The notes: a model not told the origin generated them from the letters alone. 64,000 nt of DNA from Euhalothece natronophila Z-M001 (GCF_007904085.1 NZ_CP042326.1:2852001-2916000), one strand, 5' to 3'. Numbered from the stretch's first letter, positions 37,134 to 46,449 are shown. Translations and numbers: made by a program.

Positions 37134-38642
37134 TTACTCAGACTCAGTTTTTCCTCTTCTCTTTTGCCAATATTGTTTTGCTTCTGCTTCTAATTTCTCA
37201 ATATCTCTGCGCCATCTTACTAAATTTTTCTCTCGTTTTTCCTGTTTTTCTGCATTAGGAACAGGAAGCCCTTTATTAGGATCATAACGATCTAAAAATG
37301 GTTTATTGGGATTATTGGGATTCCTTCTTTTAAAGTGAGTTGTTCCATCATTCGGTAAAATGTTTCTTTGCCATAGCCATCTTTCACAGAAAAATTGCCA
37401 CAGATACTTATGATCATGAACTTCTCCCCCTAAAAAACGTAACCGTTTGATAGATAATTGAGAAGATGCAAATAATTCTTGTTCAATGTTGGGATATTGA
37501 TGACGATTAAAAAGACGAGTTTCGCTACCAGTTCCCCGAAAGAACTCAACAACAAACCAATCCCCAAAATCAAAAATACAAACTTCTGTTTTCTCACTTC
37601 CATCTTCTTGTAAAATATCTATATCTTGGTTTTCGACTACGTTCACTGAAGACTGAGGCAATAAAATCCGAATCCGCTCAAATTGATCTGAATATTGCTC
37701 CCAAAAATACTTTCTACTATCTAGTTGATTAGCCTCCCAATGAGGTAGGTTGAGTCTTTTTAAGATTAAATCTACGATTGTTTGAAAGTCTTGATAATTC
37801 GCTGCTCCAAACCACTTTCTTAAAGCCTTTTTCCCTTCAGAAGAAAGCCATTGCCATTTAGAATCTGCAATCCGTGAGCTATAATTATTTTGTAACCACT
37901 CCACTAAATTAGGAAACTGATTTCCAGAGTCTGGACTTACGTTTTTAAGTAAAGTTTCAACATTACTAACTTGCTGTGCCGTTTTCATTTCCTGAAAACA
38001 ATTGACTAACCATTCTCCTCCTGCTTCTAATTCCTGAAAAAATGCAGTCACAACATACTCCAAGCTATCTTCAACGACACTTAATTGAGTGGGTAATTGA
38101 GCCGTTGCAAATAACTCTTTGGGGGTTAATGCTTCTTCTTTCGCCAGTGTTACTAAGAATAAAAGCGGATCGCGTTGTTTAAGAATAATTAAAATATTAA
38201 TAGTGAGATCATCTTGAAGAATCTCTGATAAAGTAGAAAAGGTCTCAACAAAAGAGGGTGCGATCTGATTAAGATAGCCATCATAATAATAAGCTAGTCG
38301 CCAACATAAACGCCGTTTAATCCCATCATTATCTATAGCACACTGCCAAATTAGTCGTGATGTTGCTAATTGTTTTTCTCTAGAAGTGTAACTATCCCAG
38401 CTTGCTTTTTGATGAATACAATAAACCCATTCCAGCAAGCTAATATTATCAGCTTTTCCTTGTTCTAAATCTTGCATAATTTCATCTAAACTGCGAGGAG
38501 AGCGCAGAGCAAGGTTTGTAATATTTAATGGGATTTGTGATGATGAAACTTGCTCCTCATTATTAAAATTATGAGCTAATTTTGTTAAAGCCGTTGGTTT
38601 AAGTTGTAAAGGGGGAATAGAAACAATCGTTTTAAAGTCCAT
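37134..38642 (-). CDS. zorC: EH-signature domain protein, ZorC of a Zorya system
   Basis: Soluble protein of 502 residues. The N-terminal 300 residues are helical and unrecognised. The C-terminal region has the pattern of the EH_Signature domain: FGDWFVVEFFRG with the Glu, a stretch with RLFNRHQYPNI, then GEVHDHKYLWQFFCERWLW with the His. ZorC proteins of type I Zorya have this domain and are thought to bind DNA during the anti-phage response. Order and orientation (after zorA and zorB) fit. It is bracketed by inverted MITEs, and no zorD helicase gene follows. The assignment is by motif pattern and context. Confidence 0.75.
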   Translation of the reverse strand: MDFKTIVSIPPLQLKPTALTKLAHNFNNEEQVSSSQIPLNITNLALRSPRSLDEIMQDLEQGKADNISLLEWVYCIHQKASWDSYTSREKQLATSRLIWQCAIDNDGIKRRLCWRLAYYYDGYLNQIAPSFVETFSTLSEILQDDLTINILIILKQRDPLLFLVTLAKEEALTPKELFATAQLPTQLSVVEDSLEYVVTAFFQELEAGGEWLVNCFQEMKTAQQVSNVETLLKNVSPDSGNQFPNLVEWLQNNYSSRIADSKWQWLSSEGKKALRKWFGAANYQDFQTIVDLILKRLNLPHWEANQLDSRKYFWEQYSDQFERIRILLPQSSVNVVENQDIDILQEDGSEKTEVCIFDFGDWFVVEFFRGTGSETRLFNRHQYPNIEQELFASSQLSIKRLRFLGGEVHDHKYLWQFFCERWLWQRNILPNDGTTHFKRRNPNNPNKPFLDRYDPNKGLPVPNAEKQEKREKNLVRWRRDIEKLEAEAKQYWQKRRGKTESE

Positions 38643-38683
38643 TAGTATTTGTTTATCGCATTTTCAAAAAGTAAGTTACACTC

Positions 38684-38810
38684 TATAGCAATCCTAAATC
38701 AGTTGTAAATTTTTAGTTGGGATCCCCCCTTTAATTCCCCCCTTACTAAGGGGGGTGGGGGGGGATCGTAAGGTTGAACTAGTTTTTACAAATGAGATCA
38801 TATTGCTATA
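38684..38810 (-). mobile_element. MITE copy 4, 127 bp, inverted relative to copy 3
   Basis: TATAGCAAT ends enclose a reversed version of copy 3 with very few differences. It lies in the 205-bp gap between zorB and zorC. This is the only place in the operon where the genes are not tightly spaced, so the insertion probably separates two genes that were once adjacent. It may reduce zorC transcription. Confidence 0.85.
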
Positions 38811-38847
38811 TAACGCCTCTTAATAAAATCTGGATTGGGAATGGTGT

Positions 38848-39516
38848 TTATTCATCGAGAAAATTTTCTCGACGCATTTGAAAACGAAAGGTAACTTTTC
38901 GATCTGTCGGATCATCTATTTCTGGGTTAGCATCCATTTCTCCCCGTCCACTAATTAAAATTTTTTGTTCAAACTTATCTGCATTCGGAAACTTCAATTC
39001 ATCAGAAAAAATATAATTAGCAACAGATAAAGCCCGTTGTAAACTTAAAGCGCGATTATATGCTTCATCGCCAGCAGAACTGGTGTGTCCTTCAATCACC
39101 ACCCGTGCAATTTGTTCTTCAAATTCAGCTTGAGAAAAAATCACTTCACTATAAATAGGAATAAATTTGTCTAAAAATTCTTTTCCTTCTGCTCTTAATT
39201 CTGACTCATTTTCCTCAAATAGAATTTGGTCATCTAAACTGACATCACCCGTTTCTGGATCAACTTCAACTGCATCTCCACCTAATCCATCTTCAATCGC
39301 TGTCATAACAATTAATGGGAGATTCTTTAAGGCTTCTTCATATTGAGTTAATTCCTCAATTTTTCTTTGTAACTGCACTTGAGTGGTAATAAAAAGCAAA
39401 GCAAAAAATAGAAGCAAGCCTGACATTAAATCACTAATTGAAAGCCAAATTCCCGATTCTTGATCTTGCTCATCTTCTAACTCTAGTTCAGACTCAAACT
39501 CTTTAAAATTAACCAT
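38848..39516 (-). CDS. zorB: OmpA/MotB-like domain protein, ZorB of a Zorya system
   Basis: Inner-membrane protein of 222 residues. A single membrane helix (about 25-46) contains Asp29 in WLSISDLMSGLLLFF, matching the proton-channel Asp of MotB/ZorB stators. The C-terminal periplasmic OmpA-like domain has GHTSSAGDEAYNRALSLQRA and DPTDRKVTFRF, the peptidoglycan-binding pattern. It should pair with ZorA to form a proton-driven motor. The ATG giving MVNFKEF starts 13 bp after the zorA stop; an upstream in-frame ATG would overlap zorA and adds unrelated residues. Confidence 0.85.
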   Translation of the reverse strand: MVNFKEFESELELEDEQDQESGIWLSISDLMSGLLLFFALLFITTQVQLQRKIEELTQYEEALKNLPLIVMTAIEDGLGGDAVEVDPETGDVSLDDQILFEENESELRAEGKEFLDKFIPIYSEVIFSQAEFEEQIARVVIEGHTSSAGDEAYNRALSLQRALSVANYIFSDELKFPNADKFEQKILISGRGEMDANPEIDDPTDRKVTFRFQMRRENFLDE

Positions 39517-39529
39517 TGTTTTTCTCTCA

Positions 39530-40138
39530 TTATCTACGTTCTTGAGTATTCTGTAAATCATTGGCTGCGGTCACTAAGTATTCAGCAACGCCCATTAAAT
39601 TGTGAGAAGTAGCATTCAGTTGATTACAAACTTCTGCGGCTGCTTGTTCTGACTGTTCTCGCCCTTGTTGATAAGTGTCATTGGCTTGTTCAAAGTATTG
39701 GGTAAGATGCTGATTCCAAGTGTCTAAACCTTGATTAAAGTTTTGAATTAGCTTTTCATAGGCTTGATTGATTTTTTGTGATTCGCTGCCTAAGGTTCGA
39801 GAAATTTCTTGAATTTGTCCCAGTCTTTCGGCGGAAGTTAAACCAGTTGTATTAGCTAAATGAGCCACTGTTTCGGTAGTCTTTTGAATTTTATCCATGC
39901 TAGTGATAATTTCTTCTGACATTTGTTTAGCATCTTCTTGGAAAACAGTTTGTAGTTCTTTGATGACTTCTTCTAATCCTTCTCGCTGTTTTCCTAAAGT
40001 TTGTTCTAGTAAAGTATTTTGTTCGCTAAAAAATTGGTTCAAAGAGTCTTGGTAATTAGTACGGAATTTTTCTAATTCTTCCTCTACAGTTTGGCGAGTA
40101 TTTTGTAAGCTAGAATCAACATTAGTCAGTGTTCTATT
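39530..40138 (-). pseudogene. zorA: 3' part of zorA, cut off by an IS630 element
   Basis: These 202 codons, from NRTLTNVDSSLQ onward, are a continuous coiled-coil tail (QTVEEELEKFRTNYQ, QNFNQGLDTWNQHLTQYFEQ) with no start of their own. The readable frame continues upstream only into the insertion element. Joining base 40138 to 41258 (element and one TA removed) places this part in frame after codon 448 of the 5' part and gives a 650-residue ZorA. Long helical tails are typical of ZorA and are needed for function in studied systems. Confidence 0.8.
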
Positions 40139-40140
40139 TA

Positions 40141-41257
40141 TTAATCCGTGCAGGAAATAGTTAACACCTAAAGGCCAGCATATTGAACTGGCTGAGCCCA
40201 AAAATAACGACTAATACGTTCGGGACATTTCTGAAGACTGTATAAATAAGAGCGAACCCTTTTCATGAGTTCATTACGATTACGGGGTCTTTGTCGTCTC
40301 ATAGCATTGCTTTTAATGTCCTGATTGAGAAATTCATCGGGATTTCGTTCTGGGCTGTAGGGGGGAAGATAAAACAGTTCCAATTCATCCTGATGTTGAG
40401 CTACCCATTGTTGAACTTTACGGGAGCGATGTACTGGGTGGCGATCTACAATCAAAAAAACTTTGTTTTCCCTGGAGCGAATTAATCGGCGTAAAAATTC
40501 CAAAAAGACATCGCTATTAAATCCCCCTTGAAATACTTGAAAGCGTAGGGTTCCTCGATTGGTCAGGGCGGAAATTAAGTTGCAACTGAAACGTTGCCCA
40601 GTTCCTTCTACAATTGGCGTTTTCCCTACCTCAGACCAACAAGTCCCTGCTTGATGGTCCGAACGCAATCCCATTTCATCACCCCAATGAATCTCAGCTC
40701 CTTCCTGCTGTGCTCGCTTGTGAATCGCTGGATATTCATGAGTTAACCAATGCTGAAGCTGGTGAGGACATTGCTCACGAGCGCATTTGGCAGGCTTTTG
40801 TGGAGACAGTCCCCAACGACGCAGATAACGACCAATCGTCGTTTGAGAAAGAGTAATTCCCCAACATTGTTCAATGAGCTGAGATACGGCTTGTCGAGTC
40901 CAGAGAGTAAATGGCAGTTGTAGTTGTTCTGGGCTGTAATCCCGAATGAGACGAGTAATTGTCGTTACCTGCGATCGCGCCAAGGTAGGATGCTCACGAC
41001 GACCTTGTTTACAAGCTTTGAGAGCTGTCTCACCCCCACGACGGTAACGTTGCACCCACTGATTAACTGCTGTACGAGTAACTCCAAACTCTTGGGCCAC
41101 TTCTCCTTGAGAACGTTTGTTCTCAATCACTGCCATGACCGCCCTTTTACGGATTGCTTGTTGAGCTTGAGGGGGTAAACTCCGAGCGTCTTTTAATTGC
41201 ATATAGAAAACTGCCGTACTTCACTTTCCCATGTTAACTATTTAGCGCACGGATTAA
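40141..41257 (-). mobile_element. IS630-family insertion sequence in zorA, 1117 bp
   Basis: The element begins with TTAATCCGTGC and ends with its complement. The terminal inverted repeats are 26 bp with three central mismatches (40141-40166 and 41232-41257). It is flanked by TA on both sides (40139-40140 and 41258-41259), the target duplication expected for IS630/Tc1-mariner elements. It holds one complete transposase gene in the same direction as zorA. The sharp ends and intact transposase suggest a recent insertion. Confidence 0.9.
40168..41202 (-). CDS. IS630-family DDE transposase
   Basis: Protein of 344 residues. The N-terminal helix-turn-helix part (SQGEVAQEFGVTRTAVNQWVQRYRRGG) binds the terminal repeats. 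The DDE core has Asp in EIHWGDEMGLRSDH, Asp in VFLIVDRHPVHRS and Glu or Asp in YLPPYSPERNPDEFLNQDIK, the IS630 signature. The frame is uninterrupted, so the enzyme should be functional. It lies inside the 26-bp terminal repeats of the element that splits zorA. Confidence 0.93.
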   Translation of the reverse strand: MQLKDARSLPPQAQQAIRKRAVMAVIENKRSQGEVAQEFGVTRTAVNQWVQRYRRGGETALKACKQGRREHPTLARSQVTTITRLIRDYSPEQLQLPFTLWTRQAVSQLIEQCWGITLSQTTIGRYLRRWGLSPQKPAKCAREQCPHQLQHWLTHEYPAIHKRAQQEGAEIHWGDEMGLRSDHQAGTCWSEVGKTPIVEGTGQRFSCNLISALTNRGTLRFQVFQGGFNSDVFLEFLRRLIRSRENKVFLIVDRHPVHRSRKVQQWVAQHQDELELFYLPPYSPERNPDEFLNQDIKSNAMRRQRPRNRNELMKRVRSYLYSLQKCPERISRYFWAQPVQYAGL

Positions 41258-42601
41258 TAAGTTTTCACTCGCCTGAGTCATTATCTCTGAGGCTTCACTT
41301 CCGACACGAGTAAGAGTATTAGACTGTTCAGCAAAAGCATTATTGGCTTCTTGTAAGATATGTTCGGTGGAATGTTGGACATTTTCTAACATCGTTTGCT
41401 GTTGTTGCGCTTGGGTGGTGAGGGAGGCTTGTAAATCTTCTCGTATTCCTCGGAAGGTGTGAGAGGCTTGTTCAGCGCTTTCTGCAAAAGCTGTGCGTTG
41501 GGCTTCCATTCCTGAAATGCTTTCATTAACAGCGTAGTTAATATCTGTCGCCACTTTTTCCATCACTCCTTGAGTATCCGTTTTAAATTGATCTAAAATT
41601 TGTTTTAAGTTTTGGGCAAAATCTTCTAATTCTCCAAGGGTTTGTTCTTGGAATTGTTGGATGGTTTGAATTGAGGTGGCTAAACTGTCAGAAATCCCCC
41701 CTAATTCTTGTTTTAATTCTTGAACTGCGTTGGAGGCTTCTTTAGTGGTTTCTGCACTCGCGTCAAGACGATTAGCTATTGGTTCAATTACCTCGGTTCG
41801 TAATTCTCCTACGACAGTTTTTATGACTTCTTGACGTTGAGTTTCAATGGTTTGACGTTGCTGGTTTAAATCAGTTTTAATTTCATCAAATGTAGGTGTT
41901 AAAGCAGTAGCTACTTCTGCGCCAATGGTTTCTGGTTGAAGTGTTTTTAAAGTTTGTAAGGTTTGGTATTGTGCGTTGAGATCATTTCTCACTTCCTGTA
42001 AGCTAGGTTGTAAGGAATTAGCTATTTCTTTTCCCATCGTTTTCGGATTTAAATTGGCTAATCCTTCCATTTTTTCCGCTAGCTTTCCTAATTGAACAAT
42101 TAACGCCTCTTCTGTATTGTTATTACTACGTCTGTCTCTGTCTCGAATTTGTTTAATTAGATGATTTCGACGACGGCGTTTGCTCATTTCACTAACAGCA
42201 AGGATAACAATGAAGAAACTGGCACTTCCTAACCCCCAAAGAGAAGTTTGGAAAGCGGTTTGCATTCCTGTTAAAATTTCTGTACTGTTTCTAATTAGCG
42301 CATCACTATCGTTAATTGCTTCTAGGTTAATGCCTTGAAAGCCAAAATAAATCCCTGTAAATGTTCCTAAAATTCCCAGTGCTGTTAGGAGTGTAGGAAT
42401 AAAATGGAGGGGGCTACGAGTATTTCCTTTCTGGAAAATTGAAAGGTCAGATTGATTGCCTTTTTTGTTTTCTTGCAAGGTAGTTTTGGTTTGTTGCCAA
42501 TAGTTTAGGCTGAGGAGAATTTCAATAATGATTCCTGTAATAAAAACTAAACAAATGGCAGTAATAAAAACGAAGTTAACTGAATTGTCTAGATGCAGCA
42601 T
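41234..42601 (-). pseudogene. zorA: 5' part of zorA (MotA-like stator subunit), interrupted by IS630
   Basis: The N-terminal region has a membrane helix (about 8-31), then FIPTLLTALGILGTFTGIYFGF and LLTGMQTAFQTSLWGLGSASFF-like helices (about 67-90 and 118-145) that match the MotA/TolQ/ExbB fold used by ZorA. A long helical, Gln- and Glu-rich tail follows from about 175. The native frame runs to codon 448; the last seven codons (LIRALNS) come from the IS end. Upstream of zorB as in Zorya operons. The truncated product keeps the membrane part but loses about a third of the tail. Confidence 0.82.
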
Positions 42602-42714
42602 AATTCCTGAGTATTTACAGTTAATTAATAGATGCTAGGTTTTGTTATCTCTACGCAACCTACGTTGATAAGTGTGATTAAATAATATTTTCACTTTAGC
42701 TTAAACTACGCCTT

Positions 42715-43056
42715 TTATGTGTCTTTGACTACAATCAACTGCTCTAATTCCTCAGGAGTTAATATTTTTGTAGCCACACGAGCAGGAATATGGGCTGCAT
42801 TCCAATATTCGTCAATGGGGTGATGTAAGCGAATACTATAAACGGCTTCTTTGCTTTCGGTTTCGTCATCAAGGATGAGATAAACTTGTTGGGGATAGTT
42901 TCGTAGGAGGCGAATTTGCAAGCTTGTTTTTAAGTCTCTGAGGGAGGTAGCCAGAGGAGCGTTTGGGGCTAATAATTGCTCTGAGGCTTCTTTCCAAGCG
43001 TGATTAATGGCATTAACTTCAGTAATTAAAGTTTTCACCTGAGGAGATAGTTCCAT
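42715..43056 (-). CDS. Small hypothetical protein upstream of zorA
   Basis: Soluble protein of 113 residues that I do not recognise. It has an N-terminal helical half (ALATSLRDLKTSLQIRLLR-like) and a beta-rich half (QVYLILDDETESKEAVYSIRLHHPIDEYWNAAHIPARV). It is on the same strand as the Zorya operon and 113 bp upstream of zorA. It could be an operon member, a regulator or an unrelated gene at the island edge. Only its position links it to Zorya. Confidence 0.6.
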   Translation of the reverse strand: MELSPQVKTLITEVNAINHAWKEASEQLLAPNAPLATSLRDLKTSLQIRLLRNYPQQVYLILDDETESKEAVYSIRLHHPIDEYWNAAHIPARVATKILTPEELEQLIVVKDT

Positions 43057-43146
43057 GAGTTTAATATTGTGTTTCTAATCAAGAAACGATTAACTCCCCC
43101 AAAGTGTGTACTCAGAACAGAAACTTTTTTAAATTGTTGGGAAAAA

Positions 43147-43227
43147 TGCGGACGGAGAGACTCGAACTCTCACGTCAGAGACACTAGAACCTAAATCTAG
43201 CGCGTCTACCAATTCCGCCACGTCCGC
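43147..43227 (-). tRNA. tRNA-Leu (anticodon UAG)
   Basis: The minus strand folds as a class II tRNA. The acceptor arms GCGGACG and CGTCCGC pair perfectly, the D region has GGCGGAATTGGTAGACGCG, the anticodon stem CTAGA/TCTAG encloses TTTAGGT (anticodon TAG), a variable arm follows, and the T loop is GTTCGAGTC. CCA is not encoded. It borders the Zorya region, a common place for integration of foreign DNA. Confidence 0.95.
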
Positions 43228-43288
43228 ATAAGCATCGCGAGGTAAAATATACCATATTTATGGGGAATCGACAAGTCCTAAACAAATT

Positions 43289-44185
43289 ATGAACCTGCAA
43301 AAGTATTTCCTTATTACCGTGTTGATGGGAAGTTTTACGATCGCGCTGCCGAAATTGGCGCAAGGACAATCATTACCAGAGTTAACGCCAACAACGCCAC
43401 AAGCGGTACAATATCTAAAGCAAGGGTTACAAGAGGCGCAGGCGGGAAACACTGATAGCGCGATCGCGCTTTTTGAAGAGGCTGTAAGTTTAGATAGAAC
43501 TCTTGCCCCTGCCCATTATAATTTGGGATTAGCTTTGCGAGAAAAAGGAGACTTACAAGCGGCTGCGGATGCGTTTTATCAAGCTGTCTCCATTAATCCC
43601 AATCTTGCTATTGCTCATGCTAATTTAGGGGCAGCTCTACTAGAAGGGAATAACCCCGAACAAGCTAAAGCCTACCTAGAAGAAGCCCTTGAACTTTCTC
43701 CAGATTTGGGAATTGCTCACTATAATCTCGGCTTAGTGGCAAGGGAACAGGAAAATTTCTCCGCTGCGATTAGTCATTTCCAGAATGCCCAAAAATATCG
43801 CTCAGAAGCCCCCGAAGTTCACTATCATTTAGGATTAGCCCAACTGGAAACAGGAAACTTAGACGGTGCAAAAACGGCAATTGAGGAAGCAATTAACATT
43901 AATCCTCAATTTGAAAAAGCCCATTATGCCCTAGGCAAAGTGTGGGCAGGTGAAGAAAGATGGAATCGGGCTTTAAATGCTTTTGAAGAAGCGGTTAATA
44001 TTAATCCAGACTTAGCAAGTGGCTATTACGCGATCGCGCTCATGTTATTACAACAAGAACAATGGGAACCAGCCCAAGAAAACCTACAACAAGCAAAAAC
44101 CCTTTATCAACAACAGGAAAACAGGGAAATGGCACTGTATGCCCAACAACTCATAGAAAGAATTGCAGCTCAAATTGAAAATTAG
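43289..44185 (+). CDS. Exported TPR-repeat protein
   Basis: Protein of 298 residues. An N-terminal signal peptide (YFLITVLMGSFTIALPKLAQG) is followed by about seven tetratricopeptide repeats, each with the A-x-x-x-x-G-x-A pattern, for example APAHYNLGLALREKGDLQAA and IAHYNLGLVAREQENFSAAI. TPR arrays mediate protein contacts; here the protein probably works in the periplasm or at a membrane. No partner is shown by context. It is divergent from the tRNA-Leu gene, and prlC follows 101 bp downstream. Confidence 0.85.
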   Translation: MNLQKYFLITVLMGSFTIALPKLAQGQSLPELTPTTPQAVQYLKQGLQEAQAGNTDSAIALFEEAVSLDRTLAPAHYNLGLALREKGDLQAAADAFYQAVSINPNLAIAHANLGAALLEGNNPEQAKAYLEEALELSPDLGIAHYNLGLVAREQENFSAAISHFQNAQKYRSEAPEVHYHLGLAQLETGNLDGAKTAIEEAININPQFEKAHYALGKVWAGEERWNRALNAFEEAVNINPDLASGYYAIALMLLQQEQWEPAQENLQQAKTLYQQQENREMALYAQQLIERIAAQIEN

Positions 44186-44286
44186 AAGCAGGCTAGATCA
44201 ATCTCTTAATTAATCTAATCGCTACCTTTTTTTTAATCGCGCTATCGTAAAGAAAGATGAAGTTATTAACACTGAAATAAACCTCC

Positions 44287-46380
44287 ATGACTACCACCAC
44301 CACAAAACCCAATCCGCTGCTAATTGGCGAAGGATTACCGCCTTTTCCTGACATTGAACCGCATCATGTTGTCAGTGGAATAAAAGAATTATTAACAGAA
44401 CTCAATGAAGAATTAACCCAGCTTGAAGCAACGGTTACCCCAACTTGGGAAGGGGTAGCCGAACCCTTAACTGCTATTGAAGAACGCCTCAATTGGAGTT
44501 GGGGGATTGTTAGCCATTTAATGGGGGTAAAAAATAGTGAGGAATTACGAGAGGCTTACGAAACTGTCCAACCAGAGGTAGTTAAGTTTATTAATAAATT
44601 GAGTCAAAGCAAGCCCCTCTATGAAGCATTTAAGTTGTTGCGTAATAGTGCAGAATGGGATCATCTTGAGGTTGCCCAAAAACGCATTGTTGAGTCTTCT
44701 ATCCAAGATGCAGAACTATCAGGGGTGGGTTTAGAAGGAGAAGCAAAAGAACGGTTTAATGCTATTCAATTGGAGTTAGCTGAACTCTCTACCCAATTCT
44801 CGAATCATGTTCTTGATGCCACCAAAGCCTTTACCCTGAGATTAACCACTCCAGAAGAAGTTGCCGGATTACCCCAAAGTGCGCTGAGTTTGGCTGCTCA
44901 AATGGCTCGTCAAAAGGGAGACGAAGAGGCAACTGCTGATAACGGTCCTTGGGTGATTACCCTCGATATGCCTAGTTTGATTCCTTTTCTGAAACATAGT
45001 CAACGGCGGGATTTAAGGGAGAAGGTTTATCGGGCATTTATTACTCGCGCTTCTAGTGGGGAGTTAGATAATAACCCAATTATTGAGCGGATTTTGAAGT
45101 TACGGAAAGAAAAAGCCCATTTATTAGGGTTTGAGAACTATGCTCAATTGAGTTTAGCCCGAAAAATGGCGCCTGATGTGGAAGCAGTGGAAAAATTATT
45201 AGAAGAGTTACGTCAGGCAAGTTATGAAGCGGCAGTATCAGAACATGAAGAGTTAAAAGCCTTTGTTAAAGCCAAAGGTGCGCCAGAAGCTGATGATCTC
45301 CAGCCTTGGGATATTAATTATTGGGCAGAACGACAACGGGAAGAAAAATTTGCTTTTAATGCGGAAGAGTTACGCCCTTATTTCCCTCTCAATCAAGTGT
45401 TAGAGGGATTATTTAGTATTACTGAGCATCTCTTTGGCGTGACGATTACTCCTGCTGATGGGGAAGCCCCGGTATGGCATTCTCAGGTGCGCTTTTTTCG
45501 GATTAAAGACCAGGAGGGAAACCCCGTAGCTCATTTTTATCTTGATGCTTATTCTCGCCCTGAAGAAAAACGTGGTGGTGCGTGGATGGGTGAATGTCTC
45601 AATCGCGGGAAAATTAAGGATGCTAAGGGCAATCTTAGAACGCGGTTACCTGTTGCTTATCTTACCTGTAATCAAACTCCGCCTGTGGATGGTCAGCCCA
45701 GTTTAATGACTTTTGATGAAGTGGAAACCCTGTTCCATGAATTTGGTCATGGGTTACAACATATGCTGACCAAGGTGGATTATCCTGGGGCGGCTGGTAT
45801 TAATAATGTGGAATGGGATGCGGTGGAATTGCCTAGCCAGTTTATGGAAAATTGGTGCTATCATCGCCCCACTTTATTCAAAATGGCAAAACATTATCAA
45901 ACCGGAGAACCCTTACCAGAGGAGTATTATCAGAAGTTACTACAGGTACGGAATTATCGCAGTGGTTCAGGGATGTTGCGACAACTGCATTTTAGTTTCT
46001 TGGATTTAGAGTTACACGCCCATTACGATCCTGATAGTGGGGAAAGTCCGAAACAAGTGCGCGATCGCGTTGTTCCCACAACCACTGTTATTCCTCCACT
46101 TCCTGAAGATTCTTTTCTCTGTGCTTTTGGACATATTTTTGCTGGTGGCTATGCCGCTGGTTATTATAGCTATAAATGGGCAGAAGTCCTGAGTGCAGAT
46201 GCCTTTGCGACATTTGAAGAAGCAGGTTTGGAAGATGAGACGGCTTTAGCCCAAGTGGGACAAAAATTCCGTGATACTGTCTTGGCTTTAGGGGGTTCAG
46301 TGCATCCGATGGAAGTATTTAAGTATTTTCGAGGACGCGAACCCAAAACTGAACCGTTATTGAGACAAAGTGGACTCTGA
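44287..46380 (+). CDS. prlC: Oligopeptidase A (M3 family zinc metallopeptidase)
   Basis: Cytoplasmic peptidase of 697 residues that degrades oligopeptides, including cleaved signal peptides. The zinc motif HEFGH is at residues 484-488 in TLFHEFGHGLQHML, with the third ligand Glu in the following NNVEWDAVELPSQFMENW. FDEVE before it and SGMLRQLHFSFLDLELH near residue 560 are also typical. Length matches the family. It ends at a two-way terminator shared with the convergent porin gene. Confidence 0.95.
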   Translation: MTTTTTKPNPLLIGEGLPPFPDIEPHHVVSGIKELLTELNEELTQLEATVTPTWEGVAEPLTAIEERLNWSWGIVSHLMGVKNSEELREAYETVQPEVVKFINKLSQSKPLYEAFKLLRNSAEWDHLEVAQKRIVESSIQDAELSGVGLEGEAKERFNAIQLELAELSTQFSNHVLDATKAFTLRLTTPEEVAGLPQSALSLAAQMARQKGDEEATADNGPWVITLDMPSLIPFLKHSQRRDLREKVYRAFITRASSGELDNNPIIERILKLRKEKAHLLGFENYAQLSLARKMAPDVEAVEKLLEELRQASYEAAVSEHEELKAFVKAKGAPEADDLQPWDINYWAERQREEKFAFNAEELRPYFPLNQVLEGLFSITEHLFGVTITPADGEAPVWHSQVRFFRIKDQEGNPVAHFYLDAYSRPEEKRGGAWMGECLNRGKIKDAKGNLRTRLPVAYLTCNQTPPVDGQPSLMTFDEVETLFHEFGHGLQHMLTKVDYPGAAGINNVEWDAVELPSQFMENWCYHRPTLFKMAKHYQTGEPLPEEYYQKLLQVRNYRSGSGMLRQLHFSFLDLELHAHYDPDSGESPKQVRDRVVPTTTVIPPLPEDSFLCAFGHIFAGGYAAGYYSYKWAEVLSADAFATFEEAGLEDETALAQVGQKFRDTVLALGGSVHPMEVFKYFRGREPKTEPLLRQSGL

Positions 46381-46400
46381 TTTACTACCTCAATAAAAAA

Positions 46401-46426
46401 CCCTCCCAATTATAGGGAGGGAATTT
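46401..46426. terminator. Bidirectional terminator between prlC and a porin gene
   Basis: A perfect 7-bp stem, CCCTCCC-AATTATA-GGGAGGG, is followed by AATTTTT on the plus strand and, read the other way, by GTTTTTT on the minus strand. It fits both convergent genes. Confidence 0.8.
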
Positions 46427-46449
46427 TTGTAGTGTAGTCTAACTAAGCC

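Noticed and set aside
40168-40201. Start of the downstream zorA part at an ATG inside the IS element
   Set aside because: The extra residues (MGSASSICW and following) come from the antisense or end of the IS; the native part begins after the TA.
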